Shown one piece after another: positions 41,800 through 49,722 of a DNA stretch of 64,000 nucleotides; within the stretch, counting starts at the first letter, position 1; each line of letters begins with the position of its first letter. The notes beneath the pieces were generated by a model. That model saw only the letters and a program-made list of their open reading frames with translations. It had not been told where the DNA came from and ran no database searches. Both the position numbers and the translations under genes were made by a program. The stretch spans positions 1 to 64,000 of the forward strand of contig CAJXRZ010000018.1 in the NCBI GenBank assembly GCA_913060515.1, written 5' to 3'. The stretch comes from an uncultured Pseudomonadota bacterium (lineage in GTDB: Bacteria; Myxococcota_A; UBA796; CAJQPC01).

Positions 41800-44240
41800 C
41801 TGCGGCGCCGCAGAAGCGCCAGGGCCCCCAGCAGCCACCAGCCTCCCAGGCTGCCGCCACATCCCCCGCATCCCTCTGGAGGCGCCTCTGTGAGGGTGTC
41901 GCTGCCATCGCAGTCCTGGTCGATGCCGTCATCGGAGATCTCAGGGGCGCCAGGGAAGATGGATCCATCCCCATCGTCACAGTCGCCGGTGGCCCAGTCG
42001 GATTGGCCCAGTCCAGTCTCATCGCAGTCCAGCGCAGCCGAGGCCAGCACCTCCGGACCCACGACCCCGTCACCGTCTGCATCCACCGGGCAGATCTCCT
42101 GGCCGTCACAGTCGGCATCCACGCCGTCGGCCACCGTCTCCGGGGCGCCAGGGTAGACCGCTGGGTCGGCATCATCACAGTCGTCCTTGGGCTCACTGGT
42201 GGCCGCTTGACCATCGTCCTGGCAGAAGCCGTCGGAGGAGAACGCCACGGACTCGATGCGCACGCCGTCGTTGTCGGTGTCTATCCAGCACAGCTCGCTG
42301 CCATCACAGTCGGCGTCGACCTCATCGCCGATCGCTTCAGGGGCGCCCGGGTAGGCCTCGGGGTTCGCATCATCGCAGTCGCCCGCTGGCGTGGAGGCAC
42401 TGGCCTCGCCGGGGTCAAGACAGTCGCTGTCGGTGGAGCGCACCGTGCTCTCCGTGCGCACGCCGTCTCCGTCGGAGTCGGCAAAGCAGTCCTCTCCCCC
42501 ATCGCAGTCGCTGTCCACCCCATCGCCCAAGGTATCGGGGGCCCCCGGGTAGATGTCCGCGTCCGTGTCCTTGCAGTCGCCGCCGACCAGGCTCGCCTCG
42601 ACCACCCCTTCAAAGTCGCAGAGCATCGTGGTGGAGGAGACCCCGTCGATCCCGCGGTAGCCGTCTTCGTCCAGGTCGGTCCAGCAGTCCTCCACGCCAT
42701 CACAGTTCTGGTCCACGCCGTCGTCGATGCCTTCGGCCGCGCCAGGGTGCTTGGTGGGGTCGTCTGGCTCGCAGTCATCGGGCAGCGCCACGTAGCCACT
42801 GGGGGCGGTGCAGGAGCTTGTGGTCTCGGTGTCCACGCCCCAGCCATCGCCGTCTGTGTCCAGGTACCAAATGCGCTCGCAGGTGCCCGGTTGGAACCAG
42901 GCGCGGCCGCCGTCGTAGGCCTGGGTGTCATCGCCTTCGGCGCCGATGATGAGGTCGGCGTAGCCATCGGCGTCCACATCTCCAGCCCCATAGACCGCGG
43001 CGCCAAAGTACTGGGTGTCCAAGGGCGAGGGCGCGGTGCGCTTGTCTTGGGCGTGGGCCTGGATTCCCGTGAGGGAGCCCAGGAAGACATAGGCTGCCCC
43101 AGCGTTGAATCCGGCCTCGTCTTCGTCCCAGGCGCCGATGACCAGGTCTCCAAAGCCGTCGCCGTTTAGGTCCCCCGTACCCGCCACGCTCACGCCGAAG
43201 TTGTCGAACTCGTCCGCGTCCTTTGCGGTGAGCAGGCGCTCGGAGCTGGGGTCGATTCCGCTGGCGCTGCCCAAGTAGAGATAGGCGGCGCCCGAGTTCA
43301 GGCCGCCGGCATCGTGCAGGTGAGCCCCCACCAGCAGCTCGTCGTAGCCATCGCCGTTGGTGTCGGGCACCCCGGAGACCGCGCCGCCGAAGGTGTCGGT
43401 GCTGGCGCCATCGGATGCGAGCAGCTTGGTCAGGGAGCCCAGTCCGGTGGCCGAGCCGTAGGCCAAGAAGACCGCGCCGGAGTTGTTGGCCAGGGAGTCG
43501 TCGCCGTTGGCTGAGATGACCACGTCGCTGAAGCCATCGCCGTTGAAGTCCCCGTGGCCGAGGGCGTAGCCGAAGGTGTCGTAGGCCACGCCGCCGCTGT
43601 TCAAAATCCGGGTCGGAGTGGCCAAGCCAGATGGGTCCCCCAGGTACAGATAGACCGCGCCGGTGTAGACATCTGGGACGGCGTACCCAACGGATCCAAC
43701 CACCACGTCGGCCAGGCCATCGCCGTTCACATCGCCGGCGGGGGCGACGGGAAAACCCACGTAGTCCTTGGGGTCTGCATCGAAGGGTACCGAGCGGGCG
43801 CCTTCTCCCAGGCCCTCTGCGCTGCCCAAGTACAGAGTGATGGCGCCTCGGTTGAGCTGCGCACCCGGGCTGCCGACCACCAAGTCGTCGAAGCCGTCCC
43901 CGTTCACGTCACCGGGGCCGCAGATGGAGGTGCCGAAGTTCTCGTCCTCGTCCTGCCCCTCCAAGGTGGTGCGGGTGTCCCGGTCGGGGCCGCTGCTGCT
44001 GCCGTAGAAGAGGGTGAGCTCGCCTGCGTCTCCGGCGCCGGGAGCCGAGACGGCCAGCTCCCCAAAGCCGTCGCCGTCTAGGTCGCCCAGGCCGGCCACG
44101 TCGGTGCCGAAGTAGGCGTAGGAGGTGCCCAGGGGAGGGGTCAGAGAAGTGGCGCTGGGCCAAGAGAGGCGGGCGCTCTGAGCAGAGGGTGCGGGAGCGC
44201 GTTCAGCAGGGCTTCCGCAGGCGAGGACAAACCAGATCAT
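41796..44240 (-). CDS. FG-GAP and MopE-like lipoprotein with C-terminal sorting anchor, 814 aa
   Basis: MIWFVLACGS is a short lipoprotein signal. Residues 40-460 hold integrin-type FG-GAP repeats (GDLDGDGFGELAVSAPGAG, GDVNGDGFDDLVVGSPG and others). Residues 470-770 have MopE-type repeats around DCDD...YPGAPE.IGDEVDADCDG, about eight copies. The C-terminus GCGGCGGSLGGWWLLGALALLRRRR is a MYXO-CTERM-like anchor, so the protein has two different potential anchoring signals. It is first in an operon with two hydrolases. The start codon overlaps the divergent gene start as CATG. Confidence 0.88.
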   Translation of the reverse strand: MIWFVLACGSPAERAPAPSAQSARLSWPSATSLTPPLGTSYAYFGTDVAGLGDLDGDGFGELAVSAPGAGDAGELTLFYGSSSGPDRDTRTTLEGQDEDENFGTSICGPGDVNGDGFDDLVVGSPGAQLNRGAITLYLGSAEGLGEGARSVPFDADPKDYVGFPVAPAGDVNGDGLADVVVGSVGYAVPDVYTGAVYLYLGDPSGLATPTRILNSGGVAYDTFGYALGHGDFNGDGFSDVVISANGDDSLANNSGAVFLAYGSATGLGSLTKLLASDGASTDTFGGAVSGVPDTNGDGYDELLVGAHLHDAGGLNSGAAYLYLGSASGIDPSSERLLTAKDADEFDNFGVSVAGTGDLNGDGFGDLVIGAWDEDEAGFNAGAAYVFLGSLTGIQAHAQDKRTAPSPLDTQYFGAAVYGAGDVDADGYADLIIGAEGDDTQAYDGGRAWFQPGTCERIWYLDTDGDGWGVDTETTSSCTAPSGYVALPDDCEPDDPTKHPGAAEGIDDGVDQNCDGVEDCWTDLDEDGYRGIDGVSSTTMLCDFEGVVEASLVGGDCKDTDADIYPGAPDTLGDGVDSDCDGGEDCFADSDGDGVRTESTVRSTDSDCLDPGEASASTPAGDCDDANPEAYPGAPEAIGDEVDADCDGSELCWIDTDNDGVRIESVAFSSDGFCQDDGQAATSEPKDDCDDADPAVYPGAPETVADGVDADCDGQEICPVDADGDGVVGPEVLASAALDCDETGLGQSDWATGDCDDGDGSIFPGAPEISDDGIDQDCDGSDTLTEAPPEGCGGCGGSLGGWWLLGALALLRRRR

Positions 44241-44574
44241 GGGGGAGTATAGCCCGGCTATAGTGGCGTTCTTTCTGGGAGCATTGCCCCTTCTCCTCTC
44301 CTCTCAGCTGACTGGCTGTGGGGGACGCTGCGCGACGGTATGCGAGGAGGTGGACCAGGCCTACATTGAGCACCACGGGAGCTGTGGCGTCCAGATCGAG
44401 GCTGCGCCGGTGTGTGACCAGGACAACGTCGAGACACGCCGCTGTGAGCAGGCTTGCCTGGAGGCCTCGGAGTGCGTGTTTGTCCAGCCGGATACCCAGG
44501 CCTTCTTTACGGAAGTACCCGCGTACAACGTCTACTTTGAGTGCATGGTTGGCTGCGCCGACTATGCGTCGTAG
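44239..44574 (+). CDS. Small Cys-rich lipoprotein, 111 aa
   Basis: The lipobox is LTGC in the N-terminal hydrophobic run (FFLGALPLLLSSQLTGC), followed by a mature part of about 85 residues with nine or so further cysteines in CxxxC pairs (CATVCEEV, RRCEQAC, ECMVGC). The start is either ATG 44239, which overlaps the opposite-strand ATG in CATG, or GTG 44263, which lies next to a palindrome. The pattern is common for small surface Cys-rich lipoproteins of myxobacteria. Function unknown. Confidence 0.7.
   Translation: MGEYSPAIVAFFLGALPLLLSSQLTGCGGRCATVCEEVDQAYIEHHGSCGVQIEAAPVCDQDNVETRRCEQACLEASECVFVQPDTQAFFTEVPAYNVYFECMVGCADYAS
44248..44262. promoter_or_regulatory. 15-bp palindrome between divergent genes
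   Basis: TATAGCCCGGCTATA is a perfect inverted repeat around one central base, next to two divergent start codons. On the minus strand it abuts TATACT about ten bases before the ATG of the FG-GAP gene, which would suit a leaderless transcript. A shared operator is possible but unproven. Confidence 0.4.
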
Positions 44575-44583
44575 ACCTGATCT

Positions 44584-45390
44584 CTACTTCCTAAAGTCTC
44601 GGCCCTTGATCTTCGCCCGTCGCCCATCGGGGTGATGGAAGACGATGCCCTCCGTCACCACACCGGGCACGTACTGGCTCTCTAGGGTTGGCAGCAGCTC
44701 GGCCAGCCCCTGGAAGCTGCGCGGCAGATCGGCGTAGACCGGCACCTTCATGTTGAAGGGCACACAGAGGTGCTTGTCGAGCTGCAGAGGGTTGCCTTGG
44801 ATCTTGGGACCCAGAGCCTCGCAGCTGTGCTCGCCGTCGGGCCAATCTGCGGTCTGGGTGTTCTGCACCGCCTCGTAGATCCACTGGTCCGAGCGGTTGG
44901 GACGGGCCGCGTCCACGTACCAGCCATCGACGATGCCCGCGGCCTTCTGCTCCTTGTTTGGGTTCCGGCGCTTCTCGACGCGCACGACCTGCCCGGAGCG
45001 CAGCGTCAGGCGCACGTTTGTGCCGTCGAGCTTCTCGGTGGGGCGGCCCTCGCCTTGGAACACCCACTCGCAACCTGGGCGCACGCGGTCGGTGACCTTG
45101 AAGTGCTCGTCTCTCTCAAACAGGGTGGGGATCTTCTCCATGACGTCCATTCCTTTGCGAGCTTGGGTGAGAAGCTCCTCTGGGGTGATGACCCCGTGCT
45201 GCAGTCCACTGGCCAAGCTGCGAATCAACTCGGCCACGGAGGTCTCTGCCTCCAGGGCGACCCGCTTTAGGGCCTTTCGCTCCTCTGGGGAGGTCCAGGC
45301 CACCACGCGTACCCAGCCTTCCGGTGGGGTCCACTTCGCGAGCTTCTTGGGGTCTTTGCGTGGCCGACCTGGCCCGCGTTTCTCGGACAT
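44584..45390 (-). CDS. ATP-dependent RNA ligase-like protein with ribbon-helix-helix-like N-terminus
   Basis: ATG 45390 has AGGAGG seven bases upstream. The C-terminal part has RNA ligase/nucleotidyltransferase motifs: KLDGTN with Lys120 (motif I), EALGPKIQGNP at 191-201 (motif IIIa-like), EGIVFHHPDG at 247-256 (motif IV) and KIKGRDF at 260-266 (motif V). This fits small RNA ligases that join RNA 5'-phosphate and 3'-hydroxyl ends. Residues 1-65 differ: GRPRK resembles an AT-hook, and SPEERKALKRVALEAETSVAELIRSLA looks like a ribbon-helix-helix. A perfect palindrome lies in the promoter. Confidence 0.85.
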   Translation of the reverse strand: MSEKRGPGRPRKDPKKLAKWTPPEGWVRVVAWTSPEERKALKRVALEAETSVAELIRSLASGLQHGVITPEELLTQARKGMDVMEKIPTLFERDEHFKVTDRVRPGCEWVFQGEGRPTEKLDGTNVRLTLRSGQVVRVEKRRNPNKEQKAAGIVDGWYVDAARPNRSDQWIYEAVQNTQTADWPDGEHSCEALGPKIQGNPLQLDKHLCVPFNMKVPVYADLPRSFQGLAELLPTLESQYVPGVVTEGIVFHHPDGRRAKIKGRDFRK

Positions 45391-45410
45391 TGCTGTCCTC
45401 CTCTGCACCC

Positions 45411-45438
45411 ACAATAGCCACACTTTGCCAATTGGCAA
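45411..45438 (-). promoter_or_regulatory. Promoter of the RNA ligase gene
   Basis: Reading toward the gene, TTGCCA (45433-45438) and TATTGT (45411-45416) form -35 and -10 boxes with 16 bases between. The -35 box lies inside the 18-bp palindrome, so a bound repressor would block the polymerase. Confidence 0.55.
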
Positions 45439-45440
45439 AG
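45423..45440. promoter_or_regulatory. Perfect 18-bp palindrome, likely operator
   Basis: CTTTGCCAATTGGCAAAG is a perfect inverted repeat that overlaps the predicted -35 region of the RNA ligase gene. Symmetric operators of this size are typical for dimeric ribbon-helix-helix or helix-turn-helix proteins. The downstream protein has an N-terminal ribbon-helix-helix-like segment, so autoregulation is the simplest reading. Confidence 0.65.
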
Positions 45441-45483
45441 GAGAAAATAAAACAAAGAGAGGCCGCCAGTTTTCGGCGGCCTC
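45441..45483 (-). terminator. Rho-independent terminator of the 45493-47706 gene
   Basis: On the minus strand GAGGCCGCC pairs with GGCGGCCTC (nine bases, 7-base loop) at 45459-45483 and is followed by the T-rich run TCTTTGTTTTATTTTC. It starts nine bases after the stop codon of the FG-GAP lipoprotein gene and separates its transcript from the RNA ligase gene. Confidence 0.9.
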
Positions 45484-45492
45484 GCTACGGAA

Positions 45493-47706
45493 TTATTCGC
45501 AGAAGCTGGAGAGGTCGATCTCCCCGACGTTGTCGTCCTCGTCACACTCCTTCGATGCGCCCCAGTCCGCGCTTCCGGTGCGGTCCGGATCATCCACCAC
45601 CACCACCAGCTGCTCGTAGTCGGCCCAGTCGGCCACGCTGAAGCGAATGCCTGGGGTCTGCTCGCCCGGCGCGATCTCGGCTGGGACGGTGTAGGTGTCG
45701 ATCAGGGTGTCGCCGCCGGCGTCTCGGCCGTAGAGGCTGAGTAGGGCGCCGGCGCTCACGGTGATGAAGCGGCCCTCGTTGGCGATCTGCACGTCCAACT
45801 CCACGGCGTCCCCGCATTCGATCTGGCAGGTCTCGGTGCTCAGGATCAGGTTGGGCGCGGCCTTGGCGCCGAAGCGTCCGGGGGCCTGCTGCCTGAAGGA
45901 GTTCAAATCGTCGCTGTAGTAGGGGTCGTAGTTGGGGGAGGCGGTGCCGACGGTGCCATCATCGTCGATGTTGGTGACGTAGTAGGCGTGCTGGTTCCAC
46001 CAGGGACGGGCACTGACCCAGTCATCGTCGGCCGCACCGAGCACGTAGATGCCGTAAGCGCCGGGGTTCTCCGGGCTGGGGGAGTTTACGGCCACGATCT
46101 CGGCCTTGCCGTCGCCGTCCACGTCGGCCACCAGGGGGTACTCGTGGATGGTCCAGGACTTGTGGTTCTCATCCTCGAGCACGGTCACGAAGCGGTCGGT
46201 GGGGGCCAGGCCCGAGCTGCTGTCGACCTGCCAGACGTACACCGCGTTCTCATCGGAAAACACGACCTCGGCTTGGCCATCGCCGTTGAAGTCAAAGACG
46301 GTGCCGCCGGTGGAGGCCGAGCTCCAGTCTCGTGTGGCGGCCATGGCGTAGCGGCTCAGGGAGGAGCCAGAGACGTCGTAGACGGTGTAGTAGCAGGCCC
46401 CGGAGACGCCCACTTCTGGCTTTCCGTCGCCGTCAAAGTCCGCGATGGTGGGCTGGCCGCCAAAGCTGCGGCGGGTCTCATCGCAGCCGAAGGGGTGGGT
46501 GGGAAGGCTCAGGCTGGTGTCGCTGAAGGGATCGTTGGAGATCTGGCTGAGCTCGGTGCACACGCCGTTGCTGTTGGGCGTGCCCTTGAAGAGGGTCACG
46601 TACTGGTTGCCCGTGAGCACGATCTCCGGATTGCCGTCGTTGCCCACCATGTCGGCCACTGCGGGGTAGCCGTCCATCGCGTCGGTGGAGCCGCTGCCCA
46701 AGGTGCAGTAGGTGCTGCCGTCGCTGTTGTAGACGCTGCTTCCGGCGACCACTTCCAGGTTCAGGCCGTCGCCGTCCATGTCGTAGGCGAAGCTGTGGTA
46801 GCCGCTGTTCCAGTAGCCTTCCAGGCCAACGGCCCAGGCGTTGTACCAAGCAGCGCCATCGCCACCTTCCCAGAGCAGGGCCAGATCGCGCCCGTCATAG
46901 GCAGCGTCGCCGAAGATGACCTCGACCAGGCCATCGGCGTTCAGATCGGCCAGGGCGGGAGCGTGGCTGTGACACCAGATGGGGTCATCGCTGACCGACT
47001 CCAGGCTCAAGACCCCAGACTTGGAGACCTCGTAGACCGCAGGCATACAGGAGGCATCCGAGCCGTCGCTGCGCCCGTCCTCGTCCATGACCAGCGTGAC
47101 GATCTCGGTCAGGCCATCGGAGTCGATGTCCGCCATGGCCACGCCGGCGAAGATGTAGGGGGAGAGCTGCTGCCCTTCCCAGGTGCTCCAGAGCACCGTG
47201 TCGTGGACTTGGCTGCCGTCGCCTGAGATCAAGCGCAAGGAGCTGCGCTCAGCGTCAGCGGAGCTGGAATCGAACTCATCGCCCATCAGGATGGCGATGT
47301 CCGGGGTGTCGCCGTCATCGATCACGCCGTCGCCGTTGTCGTCTGTGGCTTGGCCAACCGCGGGGGCCTGGAACACGCCGGTGTGGCTGCCTTCGTCGAC
47401 GAAGAGGTAGGCCGGAATCGCCGAGCCGGAGCTGGGGTCGACCAGGGCCTGGGTCATGGACCACTCCACGGTGGCCGAGAACGGCATGCCGGATGCCTCG
47501 GGCTCGTAGGTGCAGTCGCTCAGGGTAGAAACGGTTCCAGCCCCGGCCGGCGGATCACAGGTTTCTTTCTCCCCAGTGTCATCCGTGCCGGTGTCGTCCC
47601 CCCCGGTGTCCTCTACGGAAGTGTCCGTACTCCCGCTGTCCGAGAAGGGGTCTTCTCCCTTGTCATTCCACCGATTGCTGCACGCCAAGACGAGTAAAAT
47701 AAGCAT
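45493..47706 (-). CDS. FG-GAP/VCBS lipoprotein with CARDB-like C-terminus, 737 aa
   Basis: MLILLVLAC is a lipoprotein signal. A linker of Asp/Thr/Gly (DTGGDDTGTDDTG) follows at 20-48. Residues 60-620 contain several FG-GAP/VCBS-type units (MADIDSDGLTEIVTLV, ADLNADGLVEVIFGDA, DFDGDGKPEVGVSG, DFNGDGQAEVVFSD, DVDGDGKAEIVAVN). Residues about 625-737 look like a CARDB beta-sandwich (CGDAVELDVQIANEGRFITVSAGALLSLYGRD). A strong terminator follows. Probably a large surface-exposed lipoprotein. Confidence 0.88.
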   Translation of the reverse strand: MLILLVLACSNRWNDKGEDPFSDSGSTDTSVEDTGGDDTGTDDTGEKETCDPPAGAGTVSTLSDCTYEPEASGMPFSATVEWSMTQALVDPSSGSAIPAYLFVDEGSHTGVFQAPAVGQATDDNGDGVIDDGDTPDIAILMGDEFDSSSADAERSSLRLISGDGSQVHDTVLWSTWEGQQLSPYIFAGVAMADIDSDGLTEIVTLVMDEDGRSDGSDASCMPAVYEVSKSGVLSLESVSDDPIWCHSHAPALADLNADGLVEVIFGDAAYDGRDLALLWEGGDGAAWYNAWAVGLEGYWNSGYHSFAYDMDGDGLNLEVVAGSSVYNSDGSTYCTLGSGSTDAMDGYPAVADMVGNDGNPEIVLTGNQYVTLFKGTPNSNGVCTELSQISNDPFSDTSLSLPTHPFGCDETRRSFGGQPTIADFDGDGKPEVGVSGACYYTVYDVSGSSLSRYAMAATRDWSSASTGGTVFDFNGDGQAEVVFSDENAVYVWQVDSSSGLAPTDRFVTVLEDENHKSWTIHEYPLVADVDGDGKAEIVAVNSPSPENPGAYGIYVLGAADDDWVSARPWWNQHAYYVTNIDDDGTVGTASPNYDPYYSDDLNSFRQQAPGRFGAKAAPNLILSTETCQIECGDAVELDVQIANEGRFITVSAGALLSLYGRDAGGDTLIDTYTVPAEIAPGEQTPGIRFSVADWADYEQLVVVVDDPDRTGSADWGASKECDEDDNVGEIDLSSFCE

Positions 47707-47880
47707 GGGACCTGTACCTTCGAGGGGTGCACCATAACCGGCCCTGCTGCCGCTTGTTCAGCGCCTGAGCAGGCGGTATGGCGCAAACAGTCACGTGAGT
47801 CGGAACAATGACATCGATTGACAGGCGCCGGAAAGCCATTCAAGGCATATGCAGCCGGCCCTTGGCGCTATGGTGGTGAC

Positions 47881-49569
47881 ATGCAGAACTCCGCGACATC
47901 TTGGCTGGCTTCTCTGAAGGACGTCACGCGTCCTCAGAAGCTGAGCCGAATCAGCTTTGCGCTGGTGTTCGCAGGACTCGCTGGCGTGGTTGCAGCGCAC
48001 GGCCCGCAGCCGCTGACGGACTTTGCTGCTGGCTTGCTGCCGGAGAGCGCCCCGACTCAGGTGGTCGTGGTCTCGATGGACGGCGCTGAAGGGATCGTGG
48101 CTTGGCAGGAAGCGGCCGAGCGTGCTCGGGCCATCGGCGTCCCGGTCATCGCTGCGGTTCACCCTCCCGCCGGGCAACTCAACGCCCAGGTCTTCGATGC
48201 CTCTCGCGGTGTTCAAGCCGACGCGGGCCTGTACTCCGACTGGGACGGCAAGAGCCGCACCTGGAAGGCTGTCTCCGGCAACCGGGCCACCCTTCCCGCA
48301 CGCATCCGGGACGCCGCCGGCCAGCCGGTTCAAGGCACTCTGCGCTTGAGCGCACAGGAGCCCGCCTCTCTGCACTACAGCCACCTGGCGTACCTGGCCC
48401 CTGGGGCCCTGGACGAGAGCGTCGTGGTCTTGGGCCAGACCGACCCATGGACTGCGCCGATGGTGCTGACCTCCGAGGGTCGAATCCCCTTGGCTGAGTC
48501 TGTGGCCCGCGCGGTCGCTGCACCTGACTTGCTGCCCTCCACGTCGATCTGGGTGGGACTGCTCTCCGGCTTGGCTGGACTCTTCGGCGCCATGAGCGTG
48601 CTCTCGATGAAGAAGCGCCAGATGGGCGTTGCTGCAGCGGTGCTTCCTTTCATGGGCTCTGTTGGCGCCTTGGCCCTTGGCACTCTCCTCCCGGTCGAGG
48701 CCCTGTTGGCCGGCTCGCTCTCCGGCGCAGCGGTCGCTGGAATGCTGCTCTGGTCCCGCCACCACTTGGACTTTGTCTCCCTGGTGGACCGGGCCATCTG
48801 GCACCTCAACGTGCAGCCTGCCCGCTCCCGGGTGGAAGAAGCTTGGCTGGAGTTGGCCGTCGCGGCGGTCGAACTCGGTGTGGCCCACGAGGCCTACATC
48901 TTGGAAGGGGAGGGCGATTCCGCCACCCTGCAGGCCGCCGCCGACCAGCGCGGGGTGCTGATGCTCAACGAGCTTCCTCCTCCCTTCGCCAACCCCTTGG
49001 TTGTAGAGCTGCCCGACTACGCCGGCCGCAGCGCGCACCTCTTGATGCGTCGCTCCTTCGCCGCCCAGTCCGAGCTTCGCGCTCTGCGCACCTTGGCCGC
49101 CCACCAGGCCCGTCAGATCGGCGAGCAGCCGGTGCGCTTCGTGCGCGAGCAGGGGTACTTGGCCCAAGGCGTGGGCGTCATCGAGTCCGCCTTTGACGTG
49201 CTGCTTCGCCGCGGAGACCGCCTCAGCGGCGCACTTCAGACCGGCGTGGGTGCGCGGGCAGTCTTCGACCCCCTGGGTCGACTCATGTCCAGCGACCAAC
49301 GCCTTGAGCCCGTGCTCTTCCCCGACGGCCGCCCCATGGAGCCACGCTTGGTGGCTGTTTGGTCTGCCGTCGGTGGCAACCCGGCCGACGTCTCCGTCGT
49401 GCTCACGGGTGGGCCGATGCGTCGCATTACCTTGGATGATGGTGGACTCTTGGCTCTGTCCGCGGTGGTGGACGGCCACAAGCTCAGCGGGCTGATGGTC
49501 GAGTACATTCCCGCTCAAGTGGCCCCGGCCGAGCGCAGCACCGGCACCCGCGCCAGCTTCCGTCGCTAA
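47881..49569 (+). CDS. CHASE2-like membrane sensor, 562 aa
   Basis: From ATG 47881, one N-terminal helix (SFALVFAGLAGVVAA) precedes a periplasmic region that starts VVVVSMDGAEG and includes repeated acidic and small residues, then three helices (about 217-240, 245-265, 268-290), the classic CHASE2 layout. The cytoplasmic part (about 300-562) is helical then mixed and reads like a GAF-type domain (VEEAWLELAVAAVELGVAHEAYIL), with no kinase, cyclase or GGDEF motif. It may be a sensor acting on the operon that follows 153 bases downstream. Function is inferred from topology. Confidence 0.55.
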   Translation: MQNSATSWLASLKDVTRPQKLSRISFALVFAGLAGVVAAHGPQPLTDFAAGLLPESAPTQVVVVSMDGAEGIVAWQEAAERARAIGVPVIAAVHPPAGQLNAQVFDASRGVQADAGLYSDWDGKSRTWKAVSGNRATLPARIRDAAGQPVQGTLRLSAQEPASLHYSHLAYLAPGALDESVVVLGQTDPWTAPMVLTSEGRIPLAESVARAVAAPDLLPSTSIWVGLLSGLAGLFGAMSVLSMKKRQMGVAAAVLPFMGSVGALALGTLLPVEALLAGSLSGAAVAGMLLWSRHHLDFVSLVDRAIWHLNVQPARSRVEEAWLELAVAAVELGVAHEAYILEGEGDSATLQAAADQRGVLMLNELPPPFANPLVVELPDYAGRSAHLLMRRSFAAQSELRALRTLAAHQARQIGEQPVRFVREQGYLAQGVGVIESAFDVLLRRGDRLSGALQTGVGARAVFDPLGRLMSSDQRLEPVLFPDGRPMEPRLVAVWSAVGGNPADVSVVLTGGPMRRITLDDGGLLALSAVVDGHKLSGLMVEYIPAQVAPAERSTGTRASFRR

Positions 49570-49594
49570 GGGCGCTTTTTACGGACGCGCCCTT
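49568..49594 (+). terminator. Stem-loop after CHASE2-like gene
   Basis: AAGGGCGC pairs with GCGCCCTT across an 11-base loop starting TTTTT, and includes the last base of the stop codon. There is no T tract after it, so efficiency as a terminator is uncertain. Confidence 0.45.
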
Positions 49595-49722
49595 CACTGA
49601 GCCTCCGTTCATCGAAGCGCAGCCCACTGAAGGCCTGTCCACCGTGTTTTCCCGCCTTTGTCCACGCATAAGCGCCGAATCACGCGGGCGTTGCTTTGTG
49701 CAGGGTGCTATCGGGCCCCGGC

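Noticed and set aside
41673-43169. 498-residue plus-strand frame
   Set aside because: It is antisense to the MopE-like repeats; the protein has no recognisable features.
47818-47823. TTGACA as -35 box for the CHASE2-like gene
   Set aside because: No acceptable -10 box occurs at 16-18 bases downstream, so I do not list it as a promoter.
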